Origin: Rummeliibacillus pycnus
Lineage (GTDB): Bacteria; Bacillota; Bacilli; Bacillales_A; Planococcaceae
Assembly (NCBI RefSeq): GCF_002884495.1
Contig: NZ_KZ614145.1
Coordinates: 1,564,423-1,628,422 of the forward strand
DNA: 64,000 bases
Reading direction: 5' to 3'
Shown: positions 45,108 to 53,796 of the stretch, piece after piece
Layout: every line of letters starts with the position of its first letter
Position numbering within the stretch: position 1 is the stretch's first letter
The notes under the pieces: model-generated
What the model was told of the DNA's origin: nothing
The model's input: the letters and a program-made list of their open reading frames with translations, nothing else
Database searches by the model: none
Position numbers and translations under genes: made by a program

Positions 45108-45842
45108 ATGAAAAAGGTCGCAATGATTTTCCTATGTCTTCTTATTTTAATTCTTCCCTCTCAAGTCTTTGCTCAACGAAAAGTGCCTATTTTAATATAT
45201 CATTCGATTGACGAATTTAATGGGCATGGTTCTAAGGATTTATATGTAGCACCGAAGAATTTTGAGAAACAAATGATTTATCTAAGAGATCATGGCTACA
45301 CATTATTAACTTTTGATCAATGGCAAGACATTGATAAAGTAAACAAACCTATTTTCATTACCTTTGATGATGGGTGGAAAAACAATCTGAATGCATTTGA
45401 TATCTTTCAAAAATTGAAAAACGAACGTTTTCAACCAACTGGTACCATTTTTGTTATTTCTGACTTTATCGGTCGCTCCAATCGATTATCAGAATCGGAT
45501 TTAAAAATGATGGCTGATTCGGGGATCATTTCAATTCAGTCTCATACTGTTACACATCCTAATTTGACGAAAATAAAAAATCACGAATATGAACTGAAAG
45601 AGTCAAAAGATAAAATTCAAAAAGTAACGGGCAAACCAGTTATTGCTCTTGCGTATCCATACGGAAATTTCAATAACAAGGTCGTAGCAGAAACTAAGAA
45701 ATACTATTCCTTTGGACTTACGACAATTCCTGAATTATTTTCTGAGAAGCACATAAAAGACGAATTGTATCTTTTACCACGGATCTATATCAAGTATTCA
45801 ACTACCCTTAATGAATTTGCAAAGATCGTGGAAGGAGATTGA
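45108..45842 (+). CDS. Secreted polysaccharide deacetylase (NodB fold)
   Basis: A 244-residue exported enzyme that removes acetyl groups from GlcNAc polymers such as peptidoglycan or exopolysaccharide. A signal peptide ends near SQVFA. The metal and catalytic motifs are present: FITFDDGW (catalytic Asp and metal Asp), SHTVTHPNL (two metal histidines) and AYPYGNFN. It has VPILIYHSIDE, as in IcaB/PgaB-like deacetylases. It is the best preserved metabolic gene of the island. A terminator follows. Confidence 0.88.
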   Translation: MKKVAMIFLCLLILILPSQVFAQRKVPILIYHSIDEFNGHGSKDLYVAPKNFEKQMIYLRDHGYTLLTFDQWQDIDKVNKPIFITFDDGWKNNLNAFDIFQKLKNERFQPTGTIFVISDFIGRSNRLSESDLKMMADSGIISIQSHTVTHPNLTKIKNHEYELKESKDKIQKVTGKPVIALAYPYGNFNNKVVAETKKYYSFGLTTIPELFSEKHIKDELYLLPRIYIKYSTTLNEFAKIVEGD

Positions 45843-45845
45843 AGG

Positions 45846-45873
45846 CGGTTACTATAACAGGTAATCGTTTTTT
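45846..45873 (+). terminator. Terminator of the deacetylase gene
   Basis: CGGTTAC (45846-45852) with GTAATCG (45861-45867, one G-U pair), then TTTTTTC. Confidence 0.7.
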
Positions 45874-46304
45874 CTTTTTGAACCAAGGGCAAGTGTTAAT
45901 AGTGTTTATAAGCAAATGGGTAAAGAACCCGGAAAAATGGTTTATTAAGGGAAGTAGGAAGCTCAATGGTTATCGAATTAATTGTCTTGGGGATTATTCT
46001 ATTAATTTTTAGATTTTTAACTTCTTTACAAGAAACGGGGCAGTTTAGTTGAACTATCATTATTAGCTTTTATTCCACAATCGGGCCAGATTATGGAGCA
46101 ACGTAAATCTTGAACCTAGTGAATTAAGAGTGCTGCGTCCTAAGGTAGAAAAGTAACATATTATAAAAGTACATAATGGTGTTTTCATTAATGAAAATTA
46201 AAATCATAATAAGGTGTTTAAGTAGAAAACCTTAGATAATTTTATAACCAAGAGTATTTTTCACATTTTATATATAATTTTTATTACAATAGACTTAGTG
46301 AGAG
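45874..46304. other. Gap before the PIN gene
   Basis: About 430 bp containing a hairpin repeat around 46068-46103 (CACAATCGGGCCAGATTATGG) and the left 72-bp direct repeat at 46166. Confidence 0.5.
46166..46237 (+). repeat. Left direct repeat flanking the PIN gene
   Basis: 72 bp beginning AAAGTACATAATGGTGT; about 90 percent equal to 47947-48019 (four mismatches in the first 60 bp, one indel at the end). Confidence 0.8.
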
Positions 46305-46316
46305 GTGGGAATTATT

Positions 46317-47825
46317 GTGGCCACAAAAAAGTCAGAAAAAGCTGATATAAAGTCTATTAAAAGTGATGCTTCTATAGATATAGAAAAATTAATCACTAAT
46401 AATTATGTCATTGTATGTGATACAAACGTATTTTTAGGTTTATATCGTCATTCACCAGACTATGCAAATTTTGCTTTGGAATGCTTACGGGAAATTGAGG
46501 AGTATATAGTACTTCCTTATACAGCTAAAATTGAATATTATAGAAACCACAAATCTCAATTTAAAAATCGTCAAGATTCCATGGAAAGATCGGTAACAAA
46601 TACTCTGAATTTAGTAGAATTACAGCGAACTAAATTAAAAAATAGTTATGCGTTAAGCACTCGGCACTTTCCAGAAGCAGATAAATTTGAAAATGAAATA
46701 GACCAAAAATATAATGAATTAAAAACCATGCTTACAGATTATTTTGATGATCGTAGTGTTTTAACCTTTATAGGAGAAACTACTTGGACAAGCGATAAGG
46801 TTGAAGAACTAGTAAAGGAATTAGAAAGTAATAATCAAATAATGAATGACTTTACTAGAGATGAAATATATACAATTTGCGAGGAAGGAAAAAAGAGGTA
46901 TAAGGCCTCTACACCTCCAGGTTATGGGGATGCAAAGGATAAGGATGGCATTCAAAAATATAGTGATTTAATTTTATGGAAAGAAGTAATCCGATATGCG
47001 AAAGAAAGACAAAAAAACATCATTTTTGTAACAGATGATGTGAAGCCTGACTGGTGGATTACTGATAATAAACCTTATGAATTTTTACCACAGCTTATTG
47101 ATGAGTTTGAGAAAGATACAAAGATTAGAGAATCAGCGAACAATGGCAAAGCTGGAGTACCAATGAAAATTGTTCCATTTGTGAGTGAAGATTTCTTTAA
47201 TGCAATCTCGACCAGTATGGATGTCCAAAAGTCTGATGCAGTAGAACAAGCTTTGGAAATAACCGAAGAGGATTATATTGCCAACATTAAAGATAGCGTA
47301 TTTGACAGTGCATATACCATACTTCAATACTCGGGTTTTGATTACATCGAGGAATCTATACTAACAGATTTTGGGTCTAATGGTATTGATGAATGGGAAC
47401 TTGATAGACAAGACTTTATCGGTTATACAATGATTGAGCGTGAAGGTGAACGAATTATATACCACTTAGAATATGAAGTTGAGTTAAGTGCTAATTCTTA
47501 TGAGTATTGGGGAAGGGACGATGATACTAAGGAAGTAATCAATTCTCCTGCTTATAGTCACAGGGTAATGGGGGAAATAACAGTACGTGTAGTCAGAATC
47601 GTTAACATGTTTGTCGACTTCGAATACTCAGATGAATATGAATCTGCTGAAATCATTGATACTAGTTTTGAGGAAACACACTATCAATCATGTTATGATG
47701 ATGATGAATATGATGATGATGGTGTTCCCGATTTCTATAATACGTGTCCTGAATGTAATACTAAAATAAACATAGAAAACGACGGTGGTAACGGATTTTG
47801 TATAAACTGCGCACCAGATCATTGA
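46317..47825 (+). CDS. PIN-domain protein (DUF4935-like) with C-terminal zinc ribbon
   Basis: A 502-residue protein from GTG 46317 (MATKKSEKADIKS), which has GAGGTGG 8 nt upstream. The N-terminal half is a large PIN-like nuclease: YVIVCDTNVFLGLYRHSPDY (first Asp), LPYTAKIEYYRN, then FVTDDVKPDWW (second acidic pair). The middle has SANSYEYWGRDD. The C-terminus has an acidic Asp/Glu-rich stretch and CPECNTKINI ... CINC, a four-cysteine zinc ribbon. PIN domains usually cut RNA. It lies as a unit between direct repeats. Confidence 0.75.
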   Translation: MATKKSEKADIKSIKSDASIDIEKLITNNYVIVCDTNVFLGLYRHSPDYANFALECLREIEEYIVLPYTAKIEYYRNHKSQFKNRQDSMERSVTNTLNLVELQRTKLKNSYALSTRHFPEADKFENEIDQKYNELKTMLTDYFDDRSVLTFIGETTWTSDKVEELVKELESNNQIMNDFTRDEIYTICEEGKKRYKASTPPGYGDAKDKDGIQKYSDLILWKEVIRYAKERQKNIIFVTDDVKPDWWITDNKPYEFLPQLIDEFEKDTKIRESANNGKAGVPMKIVPFVSEDFFNAISTSMDVQKSDAVEQALEITEEDYIANIKDSVFDSAYTILQYSGFDYIEESILTDFGSNGIDEWELDRQDFIGYTMIEREGERIIYHLEYEVELSANSYEYWGRDDDTKEVINSPAYSHRVMGEITVRVVRIVNMFVDFEYSDEYESAEIIDTSFEETHYQSCYDDDEYDDDGVPDFYNTCPECNTKINIENDGGNGFCINCAPDH

Positions 47826-47946
47826 TGAAGGTCAATTTCCATCAAATAAAAAATGATTGGTAAAAACTATTTGAATGATAAATAAAAGAAAATAAACGTA
47901 CCCATCTGTAGTGGGTACGTATTTTTTTCAATAGAAGTTTTAACTG

Positions 47947-48019
47947 AAAGTACATAATGGTGTATTTATTAATGGAATTTAAAATCATAATAAGGTGTTT
48001 AAGTAGCAAATCCTTAGAT
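47947..48019 (+). repeat. Right direct repeat flanking the PIN gene
   Basis: Same sequence as 46166-46237, ending TTAAGTAGCAAATCCTTAGA. The unit between starts is 1,781 bp. Confidence 0.8.
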
Positions 48020-48074
48020 TTAATGTATTATACATAATATTCCATTGAAGTTCACAACTTTAGATATTCATTAT

Positions 48075-48206
48075 TTACTGTTTATTTCGATGTTGATCCA
48101 TTTTATTTAAGATTTTTTCACTATCCTTATTTGCCATATTAGTATAAAGGGAAGTTGTTTTAATATCATTATGCCCCAGTTGATCCCGTAGTAATATGTA
48201 AACTTG
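48075..48206 (-). pseudogene. Tyrosine recombinase C-terminal remnant
   Basis: 43 codons reading LRDQLGHNDIKTTSLYTNMA ending with MDQHRNKQ: the LGH and Y catalytic signature of a tyrosine recombinase. No other part of it remains. Confidence 0.7.
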
Positions 48207-48741
48207 ATAATTTTTATTAAAGATAATGCACCTAAACTCATGTATTTCAAGGGTTTAGGCTCTTTTCGTTTCTTTTGTAATTACATTGAAAGTTTATTTA
48301 ACACTACTTTTGCTAAAGTAACATTCAAAGTTAACCTTTTTCATTCTTTCTTCAACTAAAGGGGCTGATTAGTTGAAGAATCGTATTTGCTCTTATTCAA
48401 CAATCGGGCCAGATTGTTGAATAACATTCTTTTATAAAACGTTACCTAACAGGGTTTGTGAATCTTCTTCATATGTAATATTTGTAATAAATGTAATAAT
48501 ATAATTTTTATTTCCTTAAGTAAATCTTCTTTAAATGCTTTATAAGCATTTTTTATCGATTACCATATGTTACTATCTCCTAATAATTTTATTCAGATAG
48601 GATGAATACTAGACGTGTTTAATACCATTATTGAGGCACTTTCCACTATGGTAAATTAAGGTGTTTAATCTTATTTTAAACATAGTGTAACAATACAAAA
48701 TTCCCTTTATATTACAATTAAATACATAAGGAGGGTGTTAG
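48207..48741. other. Gap with two strong hairpin repeats
   Basis: About 535 bp. It holds two adjacent perfect stem-loops at 48350-48427 and otherwise no ORF of note. Confidence 0.55.
48345..48428. repeat. Pair of perfect hairpins
   Basis: TTCTTCAACTAA and TTAGTTGAAGAA form the first; TATTCAACAATC and GATTGTTGAATA form the second (loop GGGCCA). Related single copies with the GGGCCA loop are at 46068 and 49549. Confidence 0.7.
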
Positions 48742-49440
48742 ATGTTAGTAAAGAATAATGAGGATTTATATGAATTACTAGATTCTTTGTTACGAGAGCC
48801 AACAGAATTTTGGGATACATTTTATAAAGATAAAGAAAGAAATGTCCCATTCTTTTGTGATAGACCTGATGAACATTTAGTAAAATATATTGAAAAAGAA
48901 ACTATTAAGCCACGTAACGTACTTGAAATTGGCTGCGGGAATGGGCGAAACGCTATTTATCTAGCTCAAAAAGGTTGTAATGTAACCGCTGTAGATTTAT
49001 CACAACAAGCAATCGATTGGGCAAAGGAGCAAGCTGATGTACAAAATGTAAACATTCAATTTATTTGTGAAAATATCTTTAATTTAAAGCTGGAATCACA
49101 AAAGTTTGATTACATATATGATTCTGGTTGTTTTCACCACTTATCACCTCATCGAAGAGTATCCTACATTCAATTTATCAACAAATATTTAAAGAATAAT
49201 GGTTATTTTTCAATCAGTGCATTCAAAGAAAATGGAAAGTACGGCGGATCATCGCTGTCCGATAAACAATATTATATGGATCGAAGTTTACACGGTGGTT
49301 TAGGATATTCCAAAGAAAAATTACAAATACTTTTTTCGGATTTCCAAGAAATTGAGATACGTGATATGCAGCACAATAATTTAAGTCAAAATGAATTTGG
49401 TCTCGAAGATTTTATTGTTTGTCTGTTTAGAAAAATATAA
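48742..49440 (+). CDS. SAM-dependent methyltransferase (class I)
   Basis: A 232-residue methyltransferase with the SAM loop VLEIGCGNGRNAIYLA, the acidic end of strand two AVDLSQQAI and FDYIYDSGCFHHL. AAGGAGGG precedes the start. The long tail with FKENGKYGGSSLSD and FGLEDFIV resembles TehB-like or small-molecule methyltransferases. The substrate is unknown. It stands alone in the island. Confidence 0.8.
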   Translation: MLVKNNEDLYELLDSLLREPTEFWDTFYKDKERNVPFFCDRPDEHLVKYIEKETIKPRNVLEIGCGNGRNAIYLAQKGCNVTAVDLSQQAIDWAKEQADVQNVNIQFICENIFNLKLESQKFDYIYDSGCFHHLSPHRRVSYIQFINKYLKNNGYFSISAFKENGKYGGSSLSDKQYYMDRSLHGGLGYSKEKLQILFSDFQEIEIRDMQHNNLSQNEFGLEDFIVCLFRKI

Positions 49441-49757
49441 TTCTAGATAGATAAAAATGTATCTTTATATAGTCAATTTGATGTAATAAACCTGCATTTT
49501 TTAATCGTTCCTATACTTCAATTACAGTGACTTTAGTTGAAAAACGATCTTCAACAATCGGGCGCTTTTCTGTAACAAGGATCAGCGCTTATTTTCATTA
49601 AAGAGCCATTTTATTGAGGAAGAATCTCTTATACTATGGGTTAGTTTAGTACAAATAATCATTATTCCATTTACATCAAAAGTTGTAGATATTTCCATTG
49701 CCTTTTCTGCGATAATTTATTTATTAAAGGCAGATTTAATAGGGGGGAATTTTTTTA
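49441..49757. other. Gap with a dispersed repeat copy
   Basis: About 317 bp with no gene. The 49549-49625 repeat lies here. Confidence 0.5.
49549..49625. repeat. Dispersed composite repeat, full-length copy
   Basis: Includes CAACAATCGGGCGCTTTTCT then GTAACAAGGATCAGCGCTTA and TTTTCATTAAAGAGCCAT. Another short copy is at 50300-50340. Confidence 0.65.
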
Positions 49758-50216
49758 ATGATTGAAGGATTATACGAAGCTCATTTACCAGTAAGTGATT
49801 TAAAACGATCTATAGAATTTTATAAAGATCTTGGTTTAGAGTTTGACCATAGTATGGATGGGAAGATAGCGTTTTTATGGATAGAAAAAAATAAAAGTTG
49901 GATAGGGTTGTGGGAGACAGATAAAGTAGAACTTGAGTATCATCCTTCAATAAGACACATTGCTTTTCAAGTATCTCTTGAGGGCTTGAAAAAGTCAGTT
50001 ACTTGGCTAAAAAGTAAAGGATATGAACCCCGGGAAGCCTTTGGTTTTGAGCCAATAGAACCATTTGTAATGGCACATGAAGGATACGCTCATGCTAAAA
50101 TTCATTTCAGTGACCCCGATGGTAATAGTCTAGAGTTTATTTGCAAACTTGCTAATCCAAATAGAATTAATAAACGTATGTATTTAAGCGAGTGGGAGAA
50201 AATAAACCTATTTTGA
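49758..50216 (+). CDS. VOC/glyoxalase-superfamily protein
   Basis: A 152-residue two-module metalloenzyme of the vicinal oxygen chelate fold. LYEAHLPVSDLKRSIEFYKD, then RHIAFQVSL in the middle and HFSDPDGNSLEFICK at the end give the paired metal-binding positions (His, His, Glu). Members include glyoxalases and antibiotic-resistance proteins. GGGGGG precedes the ATG. No neighbour gives a clue to the substrate. Confidence 0.82.
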   Translation: MIEGLYEAHLPVSDLKRSIEFYKDLGLEFDHSMDGKIAFLWIEKNKSWIGLWETDKVELEYHPSIRHIAFQVSLEGLKKSVTWLKSKGYEPREAFGFEPIEPFVMAHEGYAHAKIHFSDPDGNSLEFICKLANPNRINKRMYLSEWEKINLF

Positions 50217-50569
50217 AATCAAAGCACCAGATTTTTAATTAATGTGACATGAGAAAACGATAATAATGAGATTTCTAGTATATTAAAGATAAAACTTGTA
50301 CAACAATCGGGCGCTTTTCTTGAACAAGAAGGCGTCTTTTTAATTGCTCCAACATTGAGTGATTACATTTTAAATAATCAATCTTTATTATAAAAATGGA
50401 TAGCGACATACAGGTAAAACATTGTATTTTGATCAATCTTTGTTCAAAACACAATGTTTATTTTTATCCAAAAAAATTGAGGATTGTCGTAAAGCTTTAA
50501 TTGATCCTTTTATCAAAAGTGACACTTTCAGTAAGGTGTTGCTATCTAATATTTTGGTGAGGAAATTAT
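50217..50569. other. Gap with one short repeat copy
   Basis: About 350 bp. A copy with CAACAATCGGGCGCTTTTCT and a mirror end AGAAGGCGTC is at 50300-50340. No gene is seen. Confidence 0.5.
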
Positions 50570-51127
50570 TTATTGTGAGTGATTATTAAAGTTAATCACG
50601 TTACTTTTTTTATTTACTAATTGGAATTTGATATTTTCATTTTCATTTCGTAATGTCGCATTTTCAAAAGCATACTGTTTATTTATATGATTTAAATCTT
50701 TGATTTCTTTTTCAAGTTCTTGAATCTTTAGCTCAAATATATCAGTTTCAATTATTTGAATTTTTATATGTTCTATATATTTTTTCAATAACTCATAGTC
50801 TTCACTGTTCTTTTGGGCTTTTTTTATATCAAACAAATCATTTTTTTCAATTTCATTAATGCGTTCGTTTATATATTTTTTTAATACGTTAGGACTATTA
50901 TATACAGAGCTTCTTGGAATAGTTGTAGAAATGCATACTTTTGCAAGGTTAATTTTTTGGTTTTTAAGTAGTTCTGAAAGCTTAATTTGTTCTTTTGTGT
51001 ATTTTTGAAAAAAATTCTCTATTTCGATCAATTGATTTTGAATAATATTACTCAATTGGCTGAAAGAAGGATTTATATTATATTTATCTATATTCAATTC
51101 AACTAAAGGTTTAATCGTATTATCCAA
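50570..51127 (-). CDS. TnpC-like (DUF6262-like) coiled-coil protein
   Basis: A 185-residue protein. The helix-turn-helix-like stretch KINLAKVCISTTIPRSSVYN plus SPNVLKKYINERINEI resembles the DUF6262/TnpC proteins of Tn554-type transposons. A long coiled coil follows (about 125-175, LEKEIKDLNHINKQYAFENA). It overlaps the upstream fragment by 25 bp. In Tn554-like elements TnpA and TnpB recombinases precede it; here they are gone except for a possible tail. Confidence 0.5.
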   Translation of the reverse strand: MDNTIKPLVELNIDKYNINPSFSQLSNIIQNQLIEIENFFQKYTKEQIKLSELLKNQKINLAKVCISTTIPRSSVYNSPNVLKKYINERINEIEKNDLFDIKKAQKNSEDYELLKKYIEHIKIQIIETDIFELKIQELEKEIKDLNHINKQYAFENATLRNENENIKFQLVNKKSNVINFNNHSQ

Positions 51128-51393
51128 TTTTCACAGTCCTTTTTTATGTCGTCGATTTTTAGAAGTATGGGTTTAAGGTTGGAATTTTCTTTTTCTAAAA
51201 ATCCCTTATCTTTTTTCAGTATTTCAGTCTCAATCAAATTTAATTCTGGTAAAACTTTATTATGTAAAAATGATTTTAGCGACTTTTTTTCTAAATTATA
51301 CTGTAACAAGTATCTATTATCTTGATCTTTAATTTTTTCATTGTGTTCAATTATCCATAAGTTAAAAATGAACCGATTAATCTACTCCACTTA
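51103..51393 (-). pseudogene. C-terminal remnant upstream of the TnpC-like gene
   Basis: An open frame without a start (INRFIFNLWIIEHNEKIKDQ ... ENWIIRLNL) whose end overlaps the TnpC-like start. The size, position and overlap suggest the tail of a TnpB-type recombinase, but no catalytic residues remain. Confidence 0.35.
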
Positions 51394-51612
51394 CTGTTGC
51401 ATAAATCATCAAACCTAATTTTAAATCCACAAATTATCCCAAAGCAAATTAAAAAGGATAGGTAAGGCATATTATTTCTCCTACTCTATCCTTTTCTTAT
51501 TTTCATAAATATACTACTTTAGTTAGTTTTTCAACCAAAGGGTATTAGTATAATTAATTGATTCTTTATGACATTTCTATCAGATATATCGACAGGCTAA
51601 CGATAGTTGTCA

Positions 51613-51840
51613 TCAATACATTATAAAAACTAAATAGAGAATAATTATGGATGTTGTTATTAAACTAAATAAAATAATCAGCATTATTTTTTGGACTTTC
51701 CTTGGAAATAGTTTAATTATTGCTAATAAGGTACTATTTGCCGCATAAATTGTTTCACTCTTTCTATCCCATTTAAAAAGCCATAGTGTGCATCCAAATG
51801 ATAAAATTATTAGTACAATAAATATTAAATGTACCCACAT
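51613..51840 (-). CDS. Small two-helix membrane protein, possible RHS immunity
   Basis: A 75-residue membrane protein (MWVHLIFIVLIILSFG... helix, then RKVQKIMLIILFSLITTSII helix). Its ATG is one base after the stop of the RHS tip gene, the normal place for a polymorphic-toxin immunity gene. The role as immunity protein is inferred from position only. Confidence 0.5.
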   Translation of the reverse strand: MWVHLIFIVLIILSFGCTLWLFKWDRKSETIYAANSTLLAIIKLFPRKVQKIMLIILFSLITTSIIILYLVFIMY

Positions 51841-51841
51841 T

Positions 51842-52745
51842 TTAAATCCTCCTTGCTACTTTTATAGCTCGTGTCTTTCCTCCTCGTATATACGCCTGAT
51901 AAACGAGCTTTAATGCTCTAGCTTCACCTTGTATCGTACCTTTTCCAGCATCATATAATGCTCTCCAAACATTAATTTCCCCATCTTGTGAGTATTGTTT
52001 TGCTAACTCGGATTTAAACTCCCATTGAAATGTAACAAATAACCTATTTACAACACCAACTCTTGCTTTCCCAAGATATCTACCTAATGCTCCTCCTAAC
52101 ATTCCTGTTAACGCACCTGTTATTGCAAGAGTAGTTAACTTTTTATAATTCAAGTTTCTTTTGAATTTTTTTAATTTATAGTTGCTTTTTTTAAATACAT
52201 CCCAAACATATCCATAGGAATTATCAGCGGCTCCATAGAAACCTTGCCATAGTAACCACCAAATTTCTCCATTAGGATCAATAATTGAATTGGGATTATT
52301 TCTTGCATAACTATACCCATTCTGAGATAACGGCTCATTATCATCTCCTGGATGTGGGTCTAGTGCTAAAAATGCACCATTCTCTGGATTGTAATAACGA
52401 GCTTGTAGATAATAGTTCTTAGTTTCCGCATCATAATAGTAGCCTGCATATGGAATAGGGTTGTCTTTTGCGACATCACCTTCTACAGATAATACATTTC
52501 CATAGGAATCATAACTATAATAACCAATTTCTTGGTCGTCTTGATCGCGAATACTTAATACATCTCCACGATAATTGGTGATAAATTGGTACGTTTTTGT
52601 TTGGAAGTTTCCTGTTGTGTCTTTTTTTTTCACAATCATACCAAGTGGTGTGTAGCCATTCCATTCGTAATAACGATATTGTGTGACTTCTCCATTTTTC
52701 TTTACTACTTCCATATCCAGTACTTCATTATTATAGAAGTATATT
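51842..52745 (-). pseudogene. RHS core tip with C-terminal toxin domain, 5' truncated
   Basis: The frame opens at a stop around 52746 and starts in the middle of RHS repeats (YYSYDSYGNVLSVEGDVAKD; RYYNPENGAFLALDPHPGDD; YSYARNNPNSIIDPNGEIWW, the RHS core end). After this junction comes a 140-residue C-terminal domain with KKFKRNLNYKKL and a Gly-rich hydrophobic stretch GALTGMLGGALGRYL, probably the toxin module. The large upstream repeat part and secretion signal are missing. Possible expression from ATG 52714 exists. Confidence 0.75.
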
Positions 52746-52966
52746 TTCTATTAAAGTAGTGGCTTTAACTTATATGTACGTTTTACAACCTTTACTTATA
52801 AGCTCTAGGTGGTTGGGGTTAAAACATAGGGGTTTAGTATAAAAGTAAAATCACGTAACACTTACGAGAATTATTTAAATAATGGGTTACTTGATTTTTT
52901 TGGTATGATGAAAATGCATAAAATTACATCAACACAAATAAACTTATTTAGTGTCGAACAAAAATA
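52746..52966. other. Gap before the integrase remnant
   Basis: About 220 bp with no gene; it should have contained the N-terminal half of the integrase. Confidence 0.45.
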
Positions 52967-53733
52967 ATGAAAGCCGGCTCTATTTATGAGAAGTTTGTAA
53001 TGCTTAATACAATCTTCAATAAAGCTATAGGATGGGGATATATCGAGGTTAACCCTTGTGCTAAGGCCACTAAACCAAAACGTACGAAAACGCGACGTAT
53101 TAACTACTATACAGAGGAACAAATTAAGCTACTATTATCAGTAATTCCTAATCTCCACATTAAACATCAATTACATATAAAAATTGCAATGTTTTGCGGA
53201 TTAAGGCTGGCAGAAATAGCAGGCTTACGATTTCACTAGATTTTCAAAACAACTCAATCTACGTTGATAAGACCTTACAATATGATAAAACTAGCAAACA
53301 ATTCTTTTTGGATACAACGAAAACTGGGGAAAGTCGTGTGGTGTATGCTCCTCAAAATTTAATGAGTGAGTTAAAAGATTATGTTGAGAAGAAGAAAAGT
53401 AAGTTGGGGAAATTAGGAGAAAAGTTCAATCCAATCTACACGAAGAATAATAAACCCATTTATTTAGTTTTTTCAAAAGATAGTGGCTTTCCAAATCACC
53501 CTGACAGAATGTCTATTCAGTGGCGAGATATTGTAAAAAAATATAACTTACCTTATATCACATTTCATGGCTTAAGACACACATTTGCTAGTTATATGCT
53601 ATCCAAAAATGTGAATATTAAGGTCATTCAAGAACAACTTGGTCATGCAAATATTCGAGAAACATTAGATACTTATTCTCATATAGATATGTCACAAAAA
53701 CAAAAAGCGAGTGACCTATTTAGTAACCTTTAA
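52967..53733 (+). pseudogene. Island tyrosine integrase, 5' truncated and frameshifted
   Basis: Catalytic half of a phage-type tyrosine recombinase. GLRLAEIAGLR has the first Arg, HGLRHTFASY the HxxR motif, LGHANIRETLDTYSHID the second His and nucleophilic Tyr. The reading frame breaks near 53235 (GLRF, then the other frame continues with DFQNNSIYVDKTLQYD), and the N-terminal arm-binding and core-binding parts are absent. The stop is 64 bp from the deoD repeat, so this is the element's own integrase, now dead. Confidence 0.85.
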
Positions 53734-53740
53734 AAGTACA

Positions 53741-53761
53741 TTTGGTCACCAATGGTCACCC
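53741..53761 (+). repeat. GGTCACC repeats by the right boundary
   Basis: TTTGGTCACCA (53741-53751) and GGTCACCC (53754-53761) lie between the integrase and the deoD repeat. TTTGGTCACCA is also found at 36038-36048 inside the left end. Confidence 0.55.
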
Positions 53762-53796
53762 GTAAAATTTTACCAGGCTACAAACCCTTGATACGT

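Larger units (their letters stand above)
35951..53796. mobile_element. Genomic island integrated in deoD (decayed integrative element)
   Basis: About 17.8 kb between the two direct repeats of the deoD 3' end. It holds a broken tyrosine integrase adjacent to the right repeat, an Xre regulator, a conjugation-type coupling ATPase, a replication-relaxation protein, and a varied cargo with fragments. There is no complete relaxase, VirB4 or VirB6 gene, so the element is at best a remnant of an ICE or mobilizable element. Gene density is low, and hairpin repeats recur in the gaps. Confidence 0.85.
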
